A stretch of 64,000 nt of DNA from Nostoc edaphicum CCNP1411 (GCF_014023275.1 NZ_CP054698.1:1426001-1490000), one strand, 5' to 3'. Counted from the first letter of the stretch, positions 37,719-47,406 are shown. Translations and numbers: made by a program. Notes: generated by a model not told the origin, from the letters alone.

Positions 37719-38633
37719 ATGAATCTGCTAAAAGAGTTTTTATTCAATCCCCCAGAATGTAAAATTCCTCTTGATCAGCCCCCACTAGAAGCTCTACCGC
37801 AGTGGGGACACTGGCTAGAAACACCAGAGTTGATGGTAGCAATCATTCCGCCAGGACATTTAGAAGTCAATATTCGCTCACCACTTAACCTGGTGGTAAC
37901 AAGTTTTGGGGAAACTCGTGGGATTGCTGCCTTCAATGCTGATCGACTGCAACCTTACCAAGCACTACCAGGAGGTTTTGATATTGTGCCTCAAGACAGT
38001 ACTTATACTTCGGTGGAAGATGCTTCTTGTTTTGTGGTGTTTGGATATTCCCAATCTTTTCTAGAGCGGATAGTCAAAGTGGAAGCAGAGGGACAGAAAA
38101 TTGAATTACAGCCAGGGCAAATTCCCAAGACTCATTGGGGCTTGAGTGCTGCGATCGCTATGCAAGAGTTTTTTTATAATGGACAAATTGGTGGTGCATT
38201 TTACTTAGAATCGGTTGCAACGGCGGTGTTAGCACAGATTATTCACCGACGTTCAAATCTATCTGGACGGCTCAAACGTCCACCAGAGTTTTTAGACCCA
38301 AATTTGTTAAAGTCTGCCTTGGAATACATTAGAGCGCATCTATCCGAGGAACTTAACCTGAACCAGATTGCTGCTACGGTAGGATTCAGCCCCTACCATT
38401 TCGCACGAGCATTTAAGGTAACAACTGGACTATCGCCTTATCAATATGTCCTCCGGTGTCGGCTGGAACTTGCCCAACAACTCTTACAAAACCAAAAGCG
38501 ATCGCTAGCACAGGTAGCCGCAGAAGCGGGATTTGGCAACCAAAGTCACATGACATCTGTGTTTCAACGAATGCTACGCACAACTCCCAAGCGTTATCAG
38601 CAAGAAATGAGTAGTATTTTAGACCATAAATAA
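37719..38633 (+). CDS. AraC-family transcriptional regulator
   Basis: 304 residues from ATG 37719. The N-terminal ~190 residues form a cupin-like sensing domain without recognisable ligand motif. The C-terminal ~100 residues carry two helix-turn-helix units: LNLNQIAATVGFSPYHFARAFK and LAQVAAEAGFGNQSHMTSVFQ, with the GLSPYQYVLRCRLELAQQLL linker. It lies divergent to the MAPEG-DUF4336 pair with a ~290-bp spacer, a plausible target. The spacer includes AATTCAGGAGTCAGGAGCCA (near 37552), repeated at ~59011. Confidence 0.9.
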   Translation: MNLLKEFLFNPPECKIPLDQPPLEALPQWGHWLETPELMVAIIPPGHLEVNIRSPLNLVVTSFGETRGIAAFNADRLQPYQALPGGFDIVPQDSTYTSVEDASCFVVFGYSQSFLERIVKVEAEGQKIELQPGQIPKTHWGLSAAIAMQEFFYNGQIGGAFYLESVATAVLAQIIHRRSNLSGRLKRPPEFLDPNLLKSALEYIRAHLSEELNLNQIAATVGFSPYHFARAFKVTTGLSPYQYVLRCRLELAQQLLQNQKRSLAQVAAEAGFGNQSHMTSVFQRMLRTTPKRYQQEMSSILDHK

Positions 38634-39097
38634 AACCTTATGTGTAGTTTTCTGCAAGACGATCTGAAAAACTTTATCCTCTCTGGGTTTGAAAACTTGC
38701 TATATCTGAATTTTTCACAACAGAAAATCAAGCCTTTCAAGATCATCTTGCAGGTTTTTGGTTATATCTCAACCCAATGCCAAGTAAACAATTTGTTACC
38801 TGCATCTTTGCTATATTTATTACCTTAGAGAGAATACAATAGATGAATCTCTAGCGCGTTTCAACCTAGTAAGTCTCAACAATACTGATTTAATTGATCA
38901 GACTGTTTTATACAGTCATTCGCAAGCAACACTGAATCAAAGGATAAATAAACCGCCAGCCTTTTAAGCACCCAGAGACGCTAAGAGACAAAAAAATACA
39001 TCTAAGACAGGTTAGCGTTTTATTTCCTACTTCTACTAGAAAGTCCAAGACCAATGTAAAGTCAAGAATTTACCTTTAAATACTGAGGTATCAAATT
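38634..39097. other. Spacer before the 55-aa gene
   Basis: A 62-codon frame just after the AraC gene has poor composition and is not annotated. No repeat family or terminator is obvious. Confidence 0.35.
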
Positions 39098-39265
39098 ATG
39101 CAAGAAATTGAAAGATTTTTTGGCAACTTGTTCAGTGGTATAATCAACCGCTTTAAGTATTCTGCGATGGACGCTGCTGATCGGAAAATGAGAGAAACTA
39201 TCGACGAGCAGGTAGAACAACGGCGGCAAAAACCCAAACCCAAAGATCAAGAAGATCGCGAGTAG
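39098..39265 (+). CDS. 55-aa basic/acidic small protein upstream of rpsB
   Basis: MQEIERFFGNLFSGIINRFK begins a 55-residue frame that ends in a charged tail with KPKPKDQEDRE. The N-terminal half is amphipathic helical and the C-terminal half highly charged. A strong terminator follows 25 bp after the stop, which supports it being a real transcription unit. I do not recognise the family. No clear Shine-Dalgarno is seen; the leader is AT-rich. Confidence 0.65.
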   Translation: MQEIERFFGNLFSGIINRFKYSAMDAADRKMRETIDEQVEQRRQKPKPKDQEDRE

Positions 39266-39290
39266 ATAGGTATTTTGGGCTTAATACAAC

Positions 39291-39330
39291 ATAGCGCTTC
39301 CCAATTGTTGAGTGGGTAGCGCTATTTTTT
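39291..39330 (+). terminator. Terminator after the 55-aa gene
   Basis: ATAGCGCT (39291-39298) pairs with AGCGCTAT (39318-39325), extended inward by CCCA/TGGG, and is followed by six T. Confidence 0.85.
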
Positions 39331-39417
39331 CGCCCTCACTCGGTCAAGCAACTACAACTCTTCCAAATATGCTAACCTAGTATGGTTAACTAATCTCGCA
39401 CATCTAAGAATTCGGGT

Positions 39418-39433
39418 GTTTCCCAGTTGGGAA
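39418..39433 (+). promoter_or_regulatory. Small palindrome in the rpsB leader
   Basis: TTTCCC-AGTT-GGGAAA forms a perfect 6-bp hairpin ~45 nt before the rpsB ATG. It may be a leader structure; its effect on expression is unknown. Confidence 0.4.
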
Positions 39434-39478
39434 ATGCACTTGGATGGAGGTTTAACCCGAATCGGAGTTAAAAAATAT

Positions 39479-40273
39479 ATGCCAGTAGTTTCATTGGCTC
39501 AAATGATGGAGTCAGGGGTTCACTTTGGGCATCAGACCCGGCGTTGGAACCCAAAAATGTCTCCTTACATTTATACTTCCCGCAATGGTGTGCATATTAT
39601 CGACTTGGTGCAAACTGCCCAGTTGATGGATAATGCTTACAACTACATGCGATCGCACGCAGAACAAGGGAAGAAGTTTCTTTTCGTTGGCACTAAACGC
39701 CAAGCAGCTGGAATTATTGCCCAAGAAGCCAGCCGTTGTGGTTCCCACTACATTAACCAACGCTGGTTGGGTGGAATGTTGACCAACTGGGCAACCATCA
39801 AAACACGGGTAGACCGTCTGAAAGATTTAGAACGCCGTGAGGAAACTGGCGCACTAGATCTATTACCCAAAAAAGAAGCATCAATGCTACGTCGGGAAAT
39901 GACGAAGCTTCAGAAATACTTGGGCGGCATTAAAACAATGCGGAAAGTACCCGATATCGTGGTGATTGTAGACCAACGGCGGGAATATAACGCAGTTCAA
40001 GAATGCCAAAAGCTGAATATTCCTATTGTGTCCATGTTGGATACAAACTGTGACCCAGATGTAGTAGATATCCCCATCCCGGCAAACGACGATGCTATCA
40101 GGTCAATCAAGCTGATAGTTGGAAAATTGGCAGATGCCATTTATGAAGGTCGTCACGGTCAGCTGGATGCTGAAGAGTATGACGAAGATTACGACGGTGG
40201 TGAGTATGACGACGACTACGAAGAAACCGAATATACTGACGCGGTAATTCCCGACGAGGAAACAGAGGAATAG
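39479..40273 (+). CDS. rpsB: 30S ribosomal protein S2
   Basis: 264 residues from ATG 39479 ([27 protein letters not shown] is the canonical S2 start; an in-frame extension to 39416 is not homologous). Conserved blocks: [52 protein letters not shown] and [14 protein letters not shown]. It binds the 30S head/body junction with S1. The last ~35 residues are a very acidic Asp/Glu/Tyr tail, as in other cyanobacterial S2. tsf follows after 207 bp. Confidence 0.98.
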   Translation: MPVVSLAQMMESGVHFGHQTRRWNPKMSPYIYTSRNGVHIIDLVQTAQLMDNAYNYMRSHAEQGKKFLFVGTKRQAAGIIAQEASRCGSHYINQRWLGGMLTNWATIKTRVDRLKDLERREETGALDLLPKKEASMLRREMTKLQKYLGGIKTMRKVPDIVVIVDQRREYNAVQECQKLNIPIVSMLDTNCDPDVVDIPIPANDDAIRSIKLIVGKLADAIYEGRHGQLDAEEYDEDYDGGEYDDDYEETEYTDAVIPDEETEE

Positions 40274-40310
40274 TCCTGAGTGAAGAGTGCTGAGTGCTGA
40301 GTAAGATAGA

Positions 40311-40350
40311 AAGACTCAGCAAATTGGATAGTGCTGAGTCTTGATTTTTG
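40311..40350 (+). terminator. Hairpin between rpsB and tsf
   Basis: A perfect 11-bp stem, AAGACTCAGCA/TGCTGAGTCTT (40311-40342), is followed by GATTTTTG. It could terminate or attenuate transcription between the two genes. Confidence 0.6.
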
Positions 40351-40480
40351 AAGTTGTGATTTGTCAATGAAGAATAAAATTGATAACTGAACACTCAAAA
40401 CTCAGCACTCAAAACTCAGCACTCAGTACTAAATTAGGTGAGTGATTACAACTCGAGGTCAAGTTAGGAATTGAGGCAAC

Positions 40481-41425
40481 ATGGCGGAAATATCTGCAAA
40501 ACTCGTCCAAGAGCTACGCCAAAAAACTGGTGCTGGCATGATGGACTGCAAAAAGGCGCTGAAAGAGACTGATGGCAACATAGAAGAAGCCATAGACTGG
40601 CTACGGAAAAAGGGCATCGCTTCGGCGGGGAAGAAAAGCGATCGCATTGCGGCAGAAGGTCTAATAGACACTTACATTCAGCCCGGAGGTCGAGTGGGTG
40701 TACTCATAGAAGTTAACTGCCAAACTGACTTTGTTGCTCGTAATGAGGCTTTTAAAGCTTTAGTTAAGAACCTAGCAAAGCAAGCAGCGACCGCTGATAG
40801 TGTCGAGTCTTTGTTGGCTCAACATTATATTGAAAATGAAAGCGTGACTGTAGAAGAATTTATCAAGCAAACCATTGCCACCCTTGGTGAAAATATCCAA
40901 GTGCGTCGCTTTGTCAACTTTCCCTTAGCAGAGGGCACGCAAGGTGTAGTAGACAGCTACATTCACACTGGCGGTCGAGTTGGTGTGTTGGTAGAACTCG
41001 GTTCCCAAACGGAGTCCGTGGCCTCTAACTCAGAGTTCCAAGCCTTGGCACGAAACGCTGCAATGCAAGTTGCGGCTTGCCCAAATGTCGAGTATGTCAG
41101 CGTAGACCAAATCCCTACCGAAATTGCTCAAAAAGAAAAAGACATTGAAATGGGCAAGGATGATTTGGCGAACAAGCCAGATAATATCAAAGAAAAGATT
41201 GTTCAGGGACGGATTGAAAAACGCCTAAAAGAATTGGCTTTGCTCGATCAACCTTACATTCGCGACCAGAGTATTTCCGTGGAAGACTTGGTAAAGCAAG
41301 TGAAGGCGCAGGTAGGCGAAGAAATTCAAGTGACCCGCTTTGTCCGCTATATACTGGGCGAAGGCATTGAAAAGCAAGAAATGAGCTTTGCTGATGAAGT
41401 CGCTGCACAAATTGGCAGCAAGTAA
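40481..41425 (+). CDS. tsf: Elongation factor Ts
   Basis: 314 residues. The N-terminal UBA-like domain is [21 protein letters not shown]. The TDFVARNE core motif is present ([13 protein letters not shown]). Two dimerisation subdomains follow, with [14 protein letters not shown] and, in the second half, [10 protein letters not shown] and the [22 protein letters not shown] block. It exchanges GDP for GTP on EF-Tu. The usual cyanobacterial rpsB-tsf order is kept. A terminator lies 48 bp after the stop. Confidence 0.98.
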   Translation: MAEISAKLVQELRQKTGAGMMDCKKALKETDGNIEEAIDWLRKKGIASAGKKSDRIAAEGLIDTYIQPGGRVGVLIEVNCQTDFVARNEAFKALVKNLAKQAATADSVESLLAQHYIENESVTVEEFIKQTIATLGENIQVRRFVNFPLAEGTQGVVDSYIHTGGRVGVLVELGSQTESVASNSEFQALARNAAMQVAACPNVEYVSVDQIPTEIAQKEKDIEMGKDDLANKPDNIKEKIVQGRIEKRLKELALLDQPYIRDQSISVEDLVKQVKAQVGEEIQVTRFVRYILGEGIEKQEMSFADEVAAQIGSK

Positions 41426-41472
41426 TATTAGTCATTAGTCTTTACCAAGGACTAATGACTAATGACTCTTTA

Positions 41473-41512
41473 AAATACAGGTCAAGCAAATAGGCTGACC
41501 TGTATTTTATTT
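41473..41512 (+). terminator. Terminator after tsf
   Basis: AAATACAGGTCA (41473-41484) and TGACCTGTATTT (41496-41507) form a perfect 12-bp stem, followed by TATTT. Confidence 0.8.
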
Positions 41513-41630
41513 AGTAAAGACGCGAAATATCGCATTTAATTTAAAATCTAAAATTCTCTGGAAAGTTATCCTAAAATAAATTTGTACATTTGTACTATGT
41601 AATGGTTCAGATGGGCAAGAACGAAAAGAT

Positions 41631-42446
41631 ATGGCAAGAGCAATCGAGCGAATTGAACGGGATATTGCAACACTGAAAGAAGCGATTCGGGCGATCGCAG
41701 TAGAACTACAAACCGCCTATGCTAGTTATCTAGCCACTTTGGGACTAGCTGTACGAAAACAGTTGATTCTCGCGAGTTACCACCTCTGTACCCAAGGGTA
41801 TCCCGAAAACTTTTTGCATTTGTCATTGAATCAGCGGCAACAATTGCAACAAGCCATCCGCAGCTTGGGTCAACTGACAGCTGAACAATTGCTCACTTAT
41901 ATTAAAAGTGAAGAAGCAGTGGGAGATGAGGGAGATGTGGGAGATGAGGGAGATGAACAAAATTCCTCCTTGTCCCCCTTGTCTCCAGATACCTCGAATC
42001 CTATAGAACTGGCAAAATGGCAACAGAACTTAGAAGAGGTTACACAAGAAATACTGAAAAAAATTTCCCATGATGCTAATCTTTTATTACAAAAAGCCGG
42101 GGTATTACCCAAAAAATTACCAGAACCGATTTTAGCAGCAGCGGCAGCCGCTGCATCAGAAGCATCAGCGGAGGTAATGCCAGGGCCACCCAACTTATTA
42201 AACTTAGTAATTGAAATTGAAAATGAGCAGCAGTCAGAAGATTCTGGTCTGACACAAATTATGGCTATTAACCTGCGGCTAGGGGAAATTGAATTTGCTG
42301 ATGTGACACTCTCCTCTGAGCGCAGGCAAATCCGCAGTATTTTAGTTCAGCTAAACAAGCTCGGACGAGAGTATCAAAAGAAACATAGAGAAATGGCGAT
42401 CGCTGAAGCGGAAGCTGCATGGCGTGCTAGTTGGTTTGAGGATTAG
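41631..42446 (+). CDS. Unknown protein with an in-frame repeat insert
   Basis: 271 residues. The N-terminal third is helical (ARAIERIERDIATLKEAIRA, then LGLAVRKQLILASYHLCTQ). Residues ~97-111 read VGDEGDVGDEGDEQ, encoded by GGGAGATGAGGGAGATG-type spacer repeat, followed by a Ser/Pro-rich stretch. A second helical domain (~120-271) has an Ala-rich linker and a MAINLRLGEIEFADVTLSSERRQIRSIL segment. No known domain recognised; it looks like a conserved cyanobacterial protein. It is 81 bp upstream of recG on the same strand. Confidence 0.72.
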   Translation: MARAIERIERDIATLKEAIRAIAVELQTAYASYLATLGLAVRKQLILASYHLCTQGYPENFLHLSLNQRQQLQQAIRSLGQLTAEQLLTYIKSEEAVGDEGDVGDEGDEQNSSLSPLSPDTSNPIELAKWQQNLEEVTQEILKKISHDANLLLQKAGVLPKKLPEPILAAAAAAASEASAEVMPGPPNLLNLVIEIENEQQSEDSGLTQIMAINLRLGEIEFADVTLSSERRQIRSILVQLNKLGREYQKKHREMAIAEAEAAWRASWFED

Positions 42447-42469
42447 TCATTTGTCCTTTGTCCTTTGTC

Positions 42470-42535
42470 CAGAGTCAAATGACCAATGACCAATGACTAA
42501 TGACCAATGACTAATGACTAATGACCAATGACTAA
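42470..42535. repeat. STRR, (C/T)AATGAC-type units reaching into recG
   Basis: About nine tandem 7-bp units (AATGACC, AATGACT) run across the spacer. The last ones include the recG start codon: ATGACTAATGA is repeat sequence. Confidence 0.85.
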
Positions 42536-45041
42536 TGAAAAACCAGATTGGATACGATTGCATAAAGCCTTGGCAATAGAAGCCGAACGTGGCTTTACAG
42601 ACTTGGTAGGCAAACAATACCGCTTCAGTGAATTTCTGAGCCTAACTTTGGGTAAATTCCCAACAGGCTTGCCCCAAACTGAACGCCGCCGTTGGCAAGG
42701 ATTAGCGGTGCAATTTGCTAGTTATCCACATCTAGCACTGGAAGAAAGACAACATTTAGTAGCAGAGACTCGTAGATATCTTTCCCAACTACAGCAAGAG
42801 GAGCAGGGGGAGCAGGGGGAGCAGGGGAAGCAAGGGAGCAGGGGAGCAGGGGAGCAAGGGAAAACTTATAAATCCAAAATCCAAGTTGCGCGCGACCCAA
42901 AATCTAAAATCATCTCTGAGGTGAGTCGGAGGCTTGCGCCGAACATTGAGCAAAAACTCAGTGATTTACCAGAAATAGGCTTCAAAAAAGCTGATAATTT
43001 GGCACGGCTTGGTTTACATACCGTCCGCGACTTGCTTTTTTATTATCCTCGTGACCACATTGATTACGCGCGTCAGGTGAATATCCGCGAGTTACAGGCG
43101 GGTGAGACGGTAACAATAGTCGCTACAGTGAAACGTTGCAACTGTTTTACTAGCCCTAAAAATCAGAAATTATCAATTTTAGAACTCGTAGTCAAAGATA
43201 ACAGCGGTCAAATCAAAATTGGTCGTTTTTACGCAGGTACACGCTTTAGCAGTCGCGCTTGGCAAGAAAGTTTAAAACGCCGTTATGCAGTAGGTAGTAT
43301 TCTGGCGGCGTGTGGCTTGGTGAAAGAAAGTAAATATGGCTTAACACTGGATAATCCAGAAATAGAAGTTTTGGCAAATCCAGGAGATTCGATTGAGTCG
43401 CTGAATATTGGGCGAGTAGTGCCAATTTATGGACTAACTGAAGGCGTGGTGGCGAATACAGTGCGACAGGCGGTAATTGCTGCTTTGCCTGCTGCGGCTA
43501 ACCTGAAAGACCCTTTGCCAAGTGGTTTACGGCAGAAATATGGTTTGATGGAATTGAAAGATGCGATCGCTAATATCCATTTTCCCAGTGATAGTGACGC
43601 TTTAAAAGTTGCCCGTCGTCGCCTAGTCTTTGACGAATTTTTCTACCTACAACTTGGGTTACTGCAACGTCAGCAGCAAGCAAGAGCGATTCAAACCAGC
43701 GCCATCCTGGTTCCACGCGGTCAACTTGTAGAAAAATTCCACGAAATACTGCCTTTTCAACTCACTGGCGCACAGCAACGAGTTCTCAATGATATTCTCA
43801 ACGACTTGCAAAAACCTGTACCAATGAATCGTTTAGTGCAAGGTGATGTCGGTTCTGGAAAAACTGTTGTCGCTGTGCTAGCTATCCTCGCAGCAATTCA
43901 ATCTGGCTACCAAGCGGCGCTGATGGCTCCCACAGAAGTTTTGGCAGAACAACATTATCGCAAGTTAGTTGGTTGGTTTAACCTCTTGCATTTACCAGTG
44001 GAATTACTGACAGGTTCCACTAAAACTGCTAAACGAAGACAAATACATTCTCAGTTAAGCACTGGTGAATTACCTCTGTTAGTGGGAACCCATGCCTTGA
44101 TTCAAGACCCTGTAAACTTTCAGCAATTGGGTTTAGTGGTAATTGATGAACAGCATCGCTTCGGGGTAGAACAACGGGCACGTTTGCAGCAAAAAGGCGA
44201 ACAACCCCATGTGTTAACTATGACAGCAACCCCGATTCCCCGAACCTTAGCACTGACGATACACGGGGATTTGGATGTAAGCCAAATTGATGAGTTACCA
44301 CCGGGACGACAAAAGATTCAAACAACAGTGCTATCAGGTCAGCAACGCAACCATGCTTACGACCTCATCCGCCGAGAAATTGTCCAAGGTAGACAGGTTT
44401 ATGTGGTTTTGCCCTTGGTAGAAGAGTCAGAAAAATTAGATTTGCGATCGGCCACTGATGAGCATCAAAAGCTACAAGAAAGCGTTTTTCCCGATTTTCA
44501 AGTGGGGTTGCTGCACGGTCGCATGAGTTCAGCCGATAAGGATGAAGCGATTACTAAATTCCGCGATAACCAAACACAGGTTTTAGTTTCTACTACCGTT
44601 GTTGAGGTAGGAGTCGACGTACCTAACGCTACAGTGATGCTCATTGAAAATGCGGAGCGATTTGGCTTATCACAACTGCACCAACTACGGGGGCGTGTCG
44701 GTCGTGGCGCGGCTCAGTCCTATTGTTTGTTGATGAGTAGTTCCAGAAGTCCTGATGCTCAACAACGATTGAAGGTGTTGGAACAATCTCAGGATGGTTT
44801 TTTCATTTCCGAGATGGATATGCGTTTTCGTGGCCCAGGGCAAGTACTGGGAACTCGTCAATCTGGAGTGCCAGATTTTACCCTAGCGAGTTTGGTTGAG
44901 GATGAGGAAGTTTTACTTTTAGCACGGCAAGCAGCGGAAAAAATAATCGAGATGGATGCAACTTTAGAGCGCTGGTATTTGATGAAACAAGAGTTGAAGT
45001 ATCGGTATGAGCGGTTGATGGGTGGTGCGATTTTGACTTAA
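42528..45041 (+). CDS. recG: ATP-dependent DNA helicase RecG
   Basis: 837 residues. The wedge domain starts near DLPEIGFKKADNLARLGLHTVRDLLFYYPRDHIDY. The helicase core has Walker A GDVGSGKTVV (439-448), DEQHRFGVEQR, TATPIPRTL and the C-terminal TRG-like QLHQLRGRVGRG. RecG reverses stalled forks and processes branched DNA. An N-terminal extension of ~135 residues, common in cyanobacterial RecG, contains repeat-derived sequence at residues 91-130 (Glu/Gln/Gly run then KSKI). The start codon lies in a heptamer array; no Shine-Dalgarno is visible. Confidence 0.96.
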   Translation: MTNEKPDWIRLHKALAIEAERGFTDLVGKQYRFSEFLSLTLGKFPTGLPQTERRRWQGLAVQFASYPHLALEERQHLVAETRRYLSQLQQEEQGEQGEQGKQGSRGAGEQGKTYKSKIQVARDPKSKIISEVSRRLAPNIEQKLSDLPEIGFKKADNLARLGLHTVRDLLFYYPRDHIDYARQVNIRELQAGETVTIVATVKRCNCFTSPKNQKLSILELVVKDNSGQIKIGRFYAGTRFSSRAWQESLKRRYAVGSILAACGLVKESKYGLTLDNPEIEVLANPGDSIESLNIGRVVPIYGLTEGVVANTVRQAVIAALPAAANLKDPLPSGLRQKYGLMELKDAIANIHFPSDSDALKVARRRLVFDEFFYLQLGLLQRQQQARAIQTSAILVPRGQLVEKFHEILPFQLTGAQQRVLNDILNDLQKPVPMNRLVQGDVGSGKTVVAVLAILAAIQSGYQAALMAPTEVLAEQHYRKLVGWFNLLHLPVELLTGSTKTAKRRQIHSQLSTGELPLLVGTHALIQDPVNFQQLGLVVIDEQHRFGVEQRARLQQKGEQPHVLTMTATPIPRTLALTIHGDLDVSQIDELPPGRQKIQTTVLSGQQRNHAYDLIRREIVQGRQVYVVLPLVEESEKLDLRSATDEHQKLQESVFPDFQVGLLHGRMSSADKDEAITKFRDNQTQVLVSTTVVEVGVDVPNATVMLIENAERFGLSQLHQLRGRVGRGAAQSYCLLMSSSRSPDAQQRLKVLEQSQDGFFISEMDMRFRGPGQVLGTRQSGVPDFTLASLVEDEEVLLLARQAAEKIIEMDATLERWYLMKQELKYRYERLMGGAILT
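42799..42917 (+). repeat. Spacer-type repeats inside the recG coding sequence
   Basis: GGGGGAGCA-type units (42799-42863) are followed by AAATCC/AAATCT heptamers (42869-42913), all in frame. Both unit types are otherwise found in spacers (for example 18750-18775 and 5421-5455). Confidence 0.8.
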
Positions 45042-45208
45042 TATCTTAGAGGATGTTTGAAAAGTGTGGGGCTAATACAATTTGCTACTACATGAACGCA
45101 CCTCTGCCCCCTCCATGCTAGCCCTTTGCTTTAAAATGAAGCTCAACATCAGCGTTAGGTATTGTGATGGTTCATTAGTGTCAACTGAAGCTAAAACCCT
45201 TTTCAAAT

Positions 45209-45316
45209 CTCGTTTTCAGCCTCTGGCTGGAAATGCACTTCAATTGCGGCTCTGCCGCCAGTAAGGGAGGCGGCAGCCCCAACAACGAGCATTCCCAGTC
45301 TCCGACTGGGAACGAG
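45209..45316. repeat. Four-hairpin repeat element, copy B
   Basis: Bounded by CTCGTTTT and GGAACGAG, 108 bp, the same length as copy A. Stems: TTTTCAGCC/GGCTGGAAA (one G-U), GCGGC/GCCGC, a weaker third, and TTCCCAGTC/GACTGGGAA. The second stem differs from copy A on both arms. Confidence 0.75.
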
Positions 45317-45602
45317 GCAATCTAAAAGCTATTTATAGATTTGCTTTGACGTTAAGTTAACACCAATGGTGATGGGTAATGTTGGGTTTCGTTCTTCAGC
45401 CCAACCTAAGAATTATTTTTTCAAAAAGTTGGAAATCTTGCAAAATTAATTGAGTCGAACAACTGTTCGGTTTTGCAACCTACTAAGCTATCCGACTCGG
45501 TTTTATATTCGGAGGTTGTCGCTTTCCTCGCTGGTTCAGGTCTGGACTCCCTGATGTACGCTCTATAAATTCCCACTTACCGACTCTGACTTTGGGGAGT
45601 AC
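45317..45602. other. Spacer after copy B
   Basis: Contains GTTGGGTTTCGTTCTTCAGC ending in CCAACCT (45380-45408), a hairpin-forming repeat common in Nostoc. GGATGTTTGAAAAG at 45051-45064, on the other side of copy B, matches the end of the mini-element at 48011. Confidence 0.4.
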
Positions 45603-47405
45603 TCACGCCAGAGCCACCGCCACCACGCGAAAACCAACAGCGTTGCCACGATGCGGGCGCGCGAAGCAATCGCGATAGGCAGAACGGCAAGTCCAGGCAG
45701 TGTAGATCCAACTACCGCTACGCAGCAGCTTTGCGTTATTATCGCTACCAACTAACCACGGTTTACCATCTGTTGGTGCGTCTATGTAATTACCATTATA
45801 CACATCTTCACACCATTCATATACATTACCATGCATATCGTATAAACCGAAAGAATTAGGCGGAAATTTTCCTACATCTATTGTTTGTTGACGATATTCG
45901 CCCTTTGGTGCAGAGCCGTAAGGATATTTACCATTGTAGTTAACTAAATCTGTGGTAATCGTTTCACCAAAATAAAACGGTGTAGTTGTTCCCGCGCGGC
46001 AAGCATATTCCCATTCCGCTTCACTGGGTAGCCTGTAGGTTTTTCCTATCTTCTGACTCAACTTTTCACAAAACTCTACTGCCTCATCCCAAGTAACTTG
46101 TTCTACAGGTCGTTTCTCACCTTTGAACCTAGAAGGATTACTGCCCATAATGGCTTGATACTGTGCCTGGGTAACTGCATATTTACCCATGAAGAACTTA
46201 GGAACTGTTACTTGATGCAGTGGACTTTCATTATCTCGTCGTTCCGCTTCTCCTTCCGGCGAACCCATCGTAAAGGTTCCCCCTGGTATCTGCACCATTT
46301 CGAGGGTGACACCATTTCCTAAATTTTCTTCAAAATATTTCGCTTCCTGATTACGGCGGTTGCTGATATTACCTTGTGCATCTACCGTAACTACTTCAAA
46401 TTGAAAGGTTTTTAAAGGATTTTTTTCAACTATAGATATTCCCTTAGTGGAATTTTCAATAATAGGACGAATTTGTGGTGAAGATGGTTCTTGACGTTCC
46501 CACCGCAATCTTTCAATTCTTTGAATTGCTTTGATTGCAACCGTATCTTGCCCTGAAGCCGCAGCTAATACCCGAATCCATAATTGCTCTGCTAAATCTA
46601 AATTCCTGTCGGCTTCCGCTTGGTAAGCATCATTTTTCAGCGTGGCGATATCTGCTAGAGTTGCATATCGTGGCACAAGTATTAGGTGGGATTTATCCAC
46701 AGGTTCAGCAATAACATAAGGCGTTTGTTTTGTATTTTTATGCTGGCGAACCAGTTCAGGCACACGAAACTTGAGATACTGATCCAATCGTTCAACAGTA
46801 GCGCATTTACCTTGAATTCCTAACCCTTCTAGTAATGCAGTAGTAAAAGCACCTTGTTGTAAAGCCTCAATTTCATAAGAATACTGCTGTGGACTACAGG
46901 AAAATATGCTGATAACTCCTTGTTGACGTGCTTCTTCTGCCGTTTGTCGCCCAATTCCTTCGCCAGCACGAGTACCTAGACTACGACAAGCATCCAGAAT
47001 CAAGACAACATTATCAGCGCCGCAGCGACGTAGGCGTTCAGCAATGAAGTTAATCGGAATTGCCGTTTCTTCAATGTCTGCTGGATTGCCATCACAGGGC
47101 ATGAGATAATCACGGTCAGCGTGTCTTATCCCATGACCACTGAAGAAGAACCAAAAGTTATCCCCTGCTTCCATGAAGGGTTTGTTGAATAATTCCAGGA
47201 AGACTTGACGCAAATTTGCCCGATTTGGGCGAGTTGATTTTCCGCCAACATTCGGAGAGTCATCGGAAAAGAAGAATATCCGCTCAAATCCTGCCTCATT
47301 GCCCAGAAACTCTTGCATTAACAGTGCATCCCGCTTGGCATAGTTTAGCGGTTGCAGATAATCATACTGGTTAATTCCGATCGCGATCGCCCAATTTTTT
47401 GCCAT
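45603..47405 (-). CDS. Caspase-family peptidase fused to an FGE/SUMF1-like domain
   Basis: 600 residues. The N-terminal caspase (clan CD, metacaspase-like) domain, ~1-245, has catalytic His in FFFSGHG (H91) and Cys in LILDACR (C140). A linker with a helical segment spans ~246-335. The C-terminal ~336-600 is an FGE-sulfatase/SUMF1-type domain: EMVQIPGGTFTMGSPEGEAE, KYAVTQAQYQAIMG, RLPSEAEWEYACRAG, FGLYDMHGNVYEWCEDVY and RSGSWIYTAWTCRSAYRDC. In such fusions the FGE domain is usually thought to be a binding or sensing module, not an enzyme. It begins one base after the stop of the small partner gene. Likely role: a regulated protease in a conflict or cell-death response. Confidence 0.9.
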   Translation of the reverse strand: MAKNWAIAIGINQYDYLQPLNYAKRDALLMQEFLGNEAGFERIFFFSDDSPNVGGKSTRPNRANLRQVFLELFNKPFMEAGDNFWFFFSGHGIRHADRDYLMPCDGNPADIEETAIPINFIAERLRRCGADNVVLILDACRSLGTRAGEGIGRQTAEEARQQGVISIFSCSPQQYSYEIEALQQGAFTTALLEGLGIQGKCATVERLDQYLKFRVPELVRQHKNTKQTPYVIAEPVDKSHLILVPRYATLADIATLKNDAYQAEADRNLDLAEQLWIRVLAAASGQDTVAIKAIQRIERLRWERQEPSSPQIRPIIENSTKGISIVEKNPLKTFQFEVVTVDAQGNISNRRNQEAKYFEENLGNGVTLEMVQIPGGTFTMGSPEGEAERRDNESPLHQVTVPKFFMGKYAVTQAQYQAIMGSNPSRFKGEKRPVEQVTWDEAVEFCEKLSQKIGKTYRLPSEAEWEYACRAGTTTPFYFGETITTDLVNYNGKYPYGSAPKGEYRQQTIDVGKFPPNSFGLYDMHGNVYEWCEDVYNGNYIDAPTDGKPWLVGSDNNAKLLRSGSWIYTAWTCRSAYRDCFARPHRGNAVGFRVVAVALA

Positions 47406-47406
47406 C

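Noticed and set aside
38640..38828. 62-codon frame after the AraC gene
   Set aside because: No recognisable motif, no start signal; likely chance.
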